Shown in pieces: positions 36,163 to 39,846 of a DNA stretch of 39,846 bases. Source of the stretch: Candidatus Curtissbacteria bacterium RIFOXYA1_FULL_41_14 (lineage in GTDB: Bacteria > Patescibacteriota > Microgenomatia > Curtissbacterales > GWA2-41-24); contig MFCA01000001.1 of the NCBI GenBank assembly GCA_001775095.1, positions 1 to 39,846 of the forward strand, in the 5' to 3' direction. Both the position numbers and the translations under genes were made by a program. The notes under the pieces are model-generated. The model was given only the letters and a program-made list of their open reading frames with translations. It ran no database searches and was not told the DNA's origin. Every line of letters starts with the position of its first letter. The stretch's first letter is position 1.

Positions 36163-36522
36163 TTAATCTACAGCAACTCCTAACCCTATAAATTTTAACT
36201 CAGTTTTTCCTAAATTTCTAACTTGATGCATTTGGCCTGCCGGCACAATGATTCTATCTCCTGGATTTATTTTTTCTACCTCATTATTAATTTCTATTTC
36301 GCCGTTTCCTTCTGTAAAATAAAAAATTTCATCCATCGTTTGATGTGTATGGGCAACATGGGTAGTTTTAGGGGGAATTTTACAAAGCTGGAACATCATT
36401 AGTTTTGATTTAGGATCTGCTTCTTCTCGCCGGATCAAGACCTTTTTATATACCCCAGGATTTTTGGGATCCTCATGACTTCCTGGTTCCCATTCACGAT
36501 CTTTTTGGTTGACCTTTTTCAT
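36163..36522 (-). CDS. Cupin-domain protein
   Basis: 119 residues forming one cupin barrel. 'HVAHTHQTMDEIFYFTEGNG' is motif 1 (two His, Glu) and 'PGDRIIVPAGQMHQVRN' is motif 2 (final His), so a metal site is complete. Substrate unknown; small cupins serve as sugar epimerase-like, dioxygenase-like or sensor proteins. Its start overlaps the PspC gene end by 4 nt. Confidence 0.85.
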   Translation of the reverse strand: MKKVNQKDREWEPGSHEDPKNPGVYKKVLIRREEADPKSKLMMFQLCKIPPKTTHVAHTHQTMDEIFYFTEGNGEIEINNEVEKINPGDRIIVPAGQMHQVRNLGKTELKFIGLGVAVD

Positions 36523-36725
36523 TTTGTGCTTTTATTCGGAGAGATTGGTATTACTAACAGGGCTAATAAATAAAATAAAATCCCCGGAAATACTCCGGTA
36601 AAGACTGTTAGTGCTAAAAAAATTACTCTAATAACCACAGGATCGATGTCTAAATACTCACCGATACCCCCGCAAATCCCGGCAATCACTTTATTTTTAC
36701 CAGATCTGTATAGTTTTCTATTCAT
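36519..36725 (-). CDS. PspC-domain membrane protein
   Basis: 68 residues. 'LYRSGKNKVIAGICGGIGEYLDIDPVVIRVIFL' is the PspC signature and a second hydrophobic segment follows. PspC proteins sense or respond to membrane stress. On the minus strand TAGAAT ends 8 nt before the ATG. First gene of a two-gene operon with the cupin. Confidence 0.88.
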   Translation of the reverse strand: MNRKLYRSGKNKVIAGICGGIGEYLDIDPVVIRVIFLALTVFTGVFPGILFYLLALLVIPISPNKSTK

Positions 36726-36746
36726 AGCTTTATATTCTACCAGAAG

Positions 36747-36820
36747 TGGACTCGTGAGGATTCGAACCTCAGACCTTCGCAGTGTAAATGCGACGCTCTA
36801 ACCAGCTGAGCTACGAGTCC
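36747..36820 (-). tRNA. tRNA-Val (UAC)
   Basis: Acceptor GGACTCG/CGAGTCC, D-arm GCTC/GAGC, anticodon stem TCGCA/TGCGA around TTTACAC (anticodon TAC), T-arm TGAGG/CCTCA with TTCGAAT, discriminator A. CCA is not encoded. The NUDIX ORF upstream terminates in its D-loop. Confidence 0.96.
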
Positions 36821-37247
36821 CTAGCTTAAAATATTCTTCTAGCACTCTGTAATACTGCGTGTTTTCTTTCCATTTCTTATAAGTATTTTTATTTACCCAT
36901 TCAAAAAGATCATGCTCGTTGGAAAGTTTAACTGTGCCTGATTTATATCTACATAGAAACCCGACCAATACTACATGTGCATTTTTAGTTTTTCTCTTTA
37001 GACCCTTCGTAGTCCAAACATAAAAGGGCTTACCAATTTCAATCTCCAAGCCAGTTTCATCTTTAACTTCCCTTTTAAGATCTGTTTCCAGGGACTGCCC
37101 CCATCTATATTTACCGCCTGGAAAATCTAATCCCGATTGCCCATGTACTAAGCTTTTGGGATCCCGCAATACTAAAACCTTCCCATCTTTTTCGATAAAT
37201 GCTTTTTGACTAAAGAAAAGTCTGGTATCAAGTTTATCAACTGCCAT
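36798..37247 (-). CDS. NUDIX hydrolase, stop codon inside tRNA-Val
   Basis: 149 residues. 'GGKYRWGQSLETDLKREVKDETGL' fits the Nudix box GX5EX7REUXEEXGU with one E-to-D change. The family hydrolyses nucleoside diphosphates linked to another group; substrate unknown. The last eight residues (LGTRSSAG) and the TAG stop are encoded by the tRNA-Val gene, so the natural protein end may be before it. It would form a transcript with tRNA-Val. Confidence 0.85.
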   Translation of the reverse strand: MAVDKLDTRLFFSQKAFIEKDGKVLVLRDPKSLVHGQSGLDFPGGKYRWGQSLETDLKREVKDETGLEIEIGKPFYVWTTKGLKRKTKNAHVVLVGFLCRYKSGTVKLSNEHDLFEWVNKNTYKKWKENTQYYRVLEEYFKLGTRSSAG

Positions 37248-37254
37248 TAGTTTA

Positions 37255-37300
37255 CCCTGAGCGATTCGACTGAGCTCATCGTCGAAGTCTTGTCGAAGGG
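37255..37300. repeat. REP-like palindrome next to tRNA-Leu
   Basis: CCCTGAGCGATTCGACTGAG then TCGTCGAAGTCTTGTCGAAGGG, the same CTTCGAC/CTGAGCG wording as elements at 5.0 and 35.6 kb. It ends at the tRNA 3' side. Confidence 0.5.
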
Positions 37301-37383
37301 TGCGGACGAGAGGACTCGAACCTCCAACCCTTGCGGGATACGCACCTCAAGCGTACGCGTATACCAAATTCCGCCACGTCCGC
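37301..37383 (-). tRNA. tRNA-Leu (GAG)
   Basis: Acceptor GCGGACG/CGTCCGC, class II long variable arm (ATCCCGCAAGGGTT), anticodon stem TACGC/GCGTA around TTGAGGT (anticodon GAG), T-arm GGAGG/CCTCT with loop TTCGAGT, discriminator A. Confidence 0.95.
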
Positions 37384-37443
37384 ATCTCACTCCGTTCGAT
37401 GTAAACTCCAACTTTCCATTTGTTTACACTGAGCGAAGCTAAG

Positions 37444-37527
37444 TGCCGAAGAGAGGACTCGAACCTCCATGAGCTAATGCCCACAGCGCCCTGAACGCTG
37501 CGCGTCTACCAGTTCCGCCACTTCGGC
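37444..37527 (-). tRNA. tRNA-Leu (CAG)
   Basis: Acceptor GCCGAAG/CTTCGGC, anticodon stem CAGCG/CGCTG around TTCAGGG (anticodon CAG), long variable arm, T-arm with TTCGAGT, discriminator A. It is 60 nt from tRNA-Leu (GAG), same strand. Confidence 0.95.
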
Positions 37528-37705
37528 GCCCATAAACTTCCGAAAGCTAAGAGCCCTCGGTATTGTCCTAACAAGTTTACATGAGCGAGCAGAATATTTC
37601 CAGAACTCGTTCTCGCATTCACCCGTGGACTGATAGCCCAGGGGGATTCTGCGAGCAAATGTAAATTTTAACATATTTGAGCCTCAAAAAAAGTCCTTTG
37701 CGCCA

Positions 37706-37734
37706 TTGACAGAGCAATTTTCTTATGTAATAGT
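37706..37734 (+). promoter_or_regulatory. Candidate promoter of the lysozyme-like gene
   Basis: TTGACA (37706-37711) with an AATAGT-like -10 about 17 nt downstream. The track's TTG start is this -35 box, so translation more likely starts at ATG 37751. Confidence 0.45.
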
Positions 37735-37750
37735 AAGGGTATTAAGCCTT

Positions 37751-38320
37751 ATGTTTAAAAAACTCGGGCTAATTTTTGTTTGGTTTCTAATAACTCCATC
37801 TGTTCTGCTTACATCAGGACTTTTTATGCACCAAATTAACAAGAACAGCCAAGCTGCCATTGTCGGAATCCCACAAATGTCTGCGCAACTAAGCTTGGAA
37901 AATCAGATGCGGGGTGAAGTTCTGGGCACTCAAATAGAAGATTTGCGCCCGTATTATGTTACCAATTTCCTCAAAGATACTAAGCTCGAACCATATTCCG
38001 GCTACATGGTTGAGGTATCTGATAAATACGGCATCGATTATCGTTTAATCCCTGCAATCGCTATGAAAGAATCAGGCGGGGGAAATGCTATAAAAGAGGT
38101 CACTCACAACGCTTGGGGCTTTGGAAACGGCAGAACTGTCTTCGAATCATGGCCAAATGCTATTGATACGGTAGGTAAAACTCTTAAAGAAAAATATATA
38201 GCAAGGGGCCTGACTACCCCGGAAGAAATTATGCCTGTCTATGCTCCTCCCCAGGTTGAGACCGGTGGAAAATGGGCAAAGGATATTAACTTCCTTTTTT
38301 CAAAACTTGAATCCCTCTAG
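37751..38320 (+). CDS. Exported lysozyme-like (glucosaminidase/transglycosylase) protein
   Basis: 189 residues: signal or anchor helix 'LGLIFVWFLITPSVLLTSGLF', a linker, then a lysozyme-fold domain. 'YGIDYRLIPAIAMKESGGGNAI' carries the catalytic-type Glu in the IAxxES motif. 'NAWGFGNGRTVFESWPNAIDTVGKTL' and 'YAPPQVETGGKWAKDINFLF' follow the glucosaminidase/lytic transglycosylase pattern. It probably trims peptidoglycan. It lies directly before the MurT gene. Confidence 0.82.
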   Translation: MFKKLGLIFVWFLITPSVLLTSGLFMHQINKNSQAAIVGIPQMSAQLSLENQMRGEVLGTQIEDLRPYYVTNFLKDTKLEPYSGYMVEVSDKYGIDYRLIPAIAMKESGGGNAIKEVTHNAWGFGNGRTVFESWPNAIDTVGKTLKEKYIARGLTTPEEIMPVYAPPQVETGGKWAKDINFLFSKLESL

Positions 38321-38356
38321 GTTTATATCTCTAATTTAGGGTAGAATCACATCGCG

Positions 38357-39736
38357 ATGGATTTTAGATTGCAGACAGCACTATTTGTCGGGAAACTGAC
38401 CGCCGGGCTTATTCGAAAACTTGGCAAAAGCGGGGCAACAGCTGCCCCTGGCCTTTATGCTCTTAAAATTGACCCAAACTTAGTTAAAAAACTTTCGCAG
38501 CGAATTAAACTCTATTCAATCGTTATTTCAGGAACTAACGGCAAAACCACAACAGCGAGAATGCTTGCCTCTATTGTTGAACAGGAAGGACTTAAAGTAA
38601 TTCACAATCGGGCGGGATCAAATTTACTTCGAGGAATTGCCTCAGCTCTAGTTGATAAAGCAGGCTGGTTTGGAAAGATAGAAGATGATATTGCCATCTG
38701 GGAAACTGACGAGGCGGTAATGCCCATTGCAGTCTCTCAGACTGACCCAAAGGTTTTAGTTATATCTAACCTTTTTCGTGATCAACTCGATCGCTATGGC
38801 GAAATAGATAAATTGAGAAAAATTTGGACCAAAACAGCCAGTAAACTCGATAAGAAGAAGATATTAATAATAAATAGCGATGATCCTCAGGTGGCTAATC
38901 TAGGAAATAAAACTTCTGCAAAAGTCTACTACTTTGGAATCACTGATCAAAGCACGGGTCAACAGAGTCTACCGCCCGTTACTGACGCCAAATTCTGCCC
39001 AAACTGCCAAACCCCATTAGTTTATCAAGCTGTTTATGTTTATCATATGGGAAAGTATCAATGTCCAAAATGCGCATTTAAACACCCTAAGGTGACAGTT
39101 ACAACTGATAAAATTACTAAAATTTCCCCTGAGTCGGCCCAGTTCGAGCTAAAAACGCAAGAAGGCTCAACGAAAATAGACCTGATGGTTGGCGGACTTT
39201 ACAATATTTACAATGCTTTAGCGGCTGCAACAACATCTCAAAGCATCGGAATTAGTCTTGATAACATCAAAAAAGGACTTGCGAAATTTAAAGCGGTCTT
39301 TGGCAGAATTGAAAAATTTAATATTGACGGCAAAGTTATATCTCTCTACCTTGTAAAAAATCCTGCGGGATTTAGCGCGGTTATTAATACTCTATTTACC
39401 GAAAAAGATAAAAAAGACGTTTTGATTGCCATCAATGATTTAATTGCGGACGGAACGGACGTCTCCTGGCTTTGGGATGTGGATTTTTCAATAATGCGCA
39501 CCAAAACTAACAAACTTTTCTTAACCGGCAAAAGAGCAGATGATATGGCATTGAGGTTAAAATATGATCGAGTAGATAATTTCTCCTTAATTGATAATGA
39601 CTTCCAAACAACAATTATAAAAGGGGTTAAAAATTGTTCAAAAAAGCTTTATGTACTGCCAACTTACACCGCCATGCTTGAAATTCGAAAAATCCTAAAC
39701 CAAATGGGTCATGGTGTTAAATTTTGGGAAGACTGA
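38357..39736 (+). CDS. murT: Lipid II isoglutaminyl synthase subunit MurT
   Basis: 459 residues. 'VISGTNGKTTTARMLASI' is the Mur-ligase P-loop, 'NLFRDQLDRYGEI' is typical of MurT, and a Cys4 ribbon 'FCPNCQTPL...YQCPKCAF' is the MurT zinc insertion. The C-terminal part is the DUF1727 domain ('VKNPAGFSAVINTL', 'INDLIADGTDVSWLWDVDF'). MurT works with the glutaminase GatD to amidate D-Glu of lipid II. GatD usually follows directly and would lie beyond the window. TAGAAT ends 9 nt before the ATG. Confidence 0.93.
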   Translation: MDFRLQTALFVGKLTAGLIRKLGKSGATAAPGLYALKIDPNLVKKLSQRIKLYSIVISGTNGKTTTARMLASIVEQEGLKVIHNRAGSNLLRGIASALVDKAGWFGKIEDDIAIWETDEAVMPIAVSQTDPKVLVISNLFRDQLDRYGEIDKLRKIWTKTASKLDKKKILIINSDDPQVANLGNKTSAKVYYFGITDQSTGQQSLPPVTDAKFCPNCQTPLVYQAVYVYHMGKYQCPKCAFKHPKVTVTTDKITKISPESAQFELKTQEGSTKIDLMVGGLYNIYNALAAATTSQSIGISLDNIKKGLAKFKAVFGRIEKFNIDGKVISLYLVKNPAGFSAVINTLFTEKDKKDVLIAINDLIADGTDVSWLWDVDFSIMRTKTNKLFLTGKRADDMALRLKYDRVDNFSLIDNDFQTTIIKGVKNCSKKLYVLPTYTAMLEIRKILNQMGHGVKFWED

Positions 39737-39752
39737 AAATCAGGTACTAGCC

Positions 39753-39846
39753 ACTAGGAACTAGGAACTAGGAACTAGGAACTAGGAACTAGGAACTAGG
39801 AACTAGGAACTAGGAACTAGGAACTAGGAACTAGGAACTAGGAACT
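39753..39846 (+). repeat. Heptanucleotide satellite ACTAGGA
   Basis: At least 13 perfect tandem copies of ACTAGGA, running off the window end. Its true length is unknown. Confidence 0.97.

Noticed and set aside
39753-39846. Possible CRISPR array at the window end
   Set aside because: Units are 7 nt and perfectly tandem with no spacers, so this is a simple satellite.

Overview
The window reads as a chromosomal segment of an uncultivated ultra-small bacterium of the Candidate Phyla Radiation (Patescibacteria), most likely a Microgenomates-type lineage. That placement is inference. It rests on low G+C, short genes with many tiny overlaps, several single-helix-anchored exported proteins of unknown function, promoters whose -10 boxes sit 6-10 nt before start codons, tRNAs without an encoded CCA, a soluble [NiFe] hydrogenase with its maturation genes, a nickel superoxide dismutase, an archaeal-type CoA enzyme fusion and many small palindromic repeats. 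TGA works as a normal stop (mazF, coaD fusion, proB, murT), so the recoded SR1/Gracilibacteria code does not apply.

Layout. 0-3.8 kb: lone Clp-N domain protein, small HAD-like protein, DEAD-box helicase, class-III aminotransferase. 3.8-5.0 kb: a tRNA-Gln locus with an intact tRNA, an interrupted copy, further fragments and two small GIY-YIG nuclease genes. 5.2-8.4 kb: MazEF-like toxin-antitoxin pair, Fic protein, glutamine synthetase. 8.6-11.6 kb: PPAT fused to GTP-dependent dephospho-CoA kinase, DsbB/DsbA pair, NiSOD with its maturation peptidase. 11.7-13.8 kb: ECF-like membrane protein and a cytidylyltransferase/CDP-alcohol phosphotransferase fusion. 13.9-18.3 kb: an accessory island where four direct repeats (A-D) separate ArsR-redox-permease, BrnTA and aroB. 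19.0-19.9 kb: a tRNA-Gly locus built like the tRNA-Gln one (5' fragment, GIY-YIG, intact tRNA, GIY-YIG, 3' fragment). 20-22.4 kb: HAD-like protein and a glycoside-hydrolase-like exported protein. 22.5-26.6 kb: hypC, EamA transporter, a hydrogenase-neighbourhood protein and a maturation protease, convergent with the hydrogenase subunits. 26.8-31.1 kb: AMP-forming acyl-CoA synthetase and a two-subunit 2-oxoacid:ferredoxin oxidoreductase. 31.1-36.1 kb: accessory genes punctuated by a short repeat. 36-37.5 kb: cupin, PspC, NUDIX, tRNA-Val and two tRNA-Leu. 37.7-39.7 kb: exported lysozyme-like protein and MurT, then a heptanucleotide satellite running off the end.

How the genes work together. The hydrogenase, oxoacid oxidoreductase and acyl-CoA synthetase form a plausible fermentative or redox module. 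DsbA/B and NiSOD handle exported thiols and superoxide. MurT and the lysozyme-like protein concern the wall. The most unusual content is the pair of tRNA loci nested with GIY-YIG genes and hairpins. I read them as a candidate GIY-YIG-linked mobile system that uses tRNA genes as sites and rebuilds an intact tRNA. A second notable feature is a set of identical small palindromes inserted at homologous points in repeats A-D.
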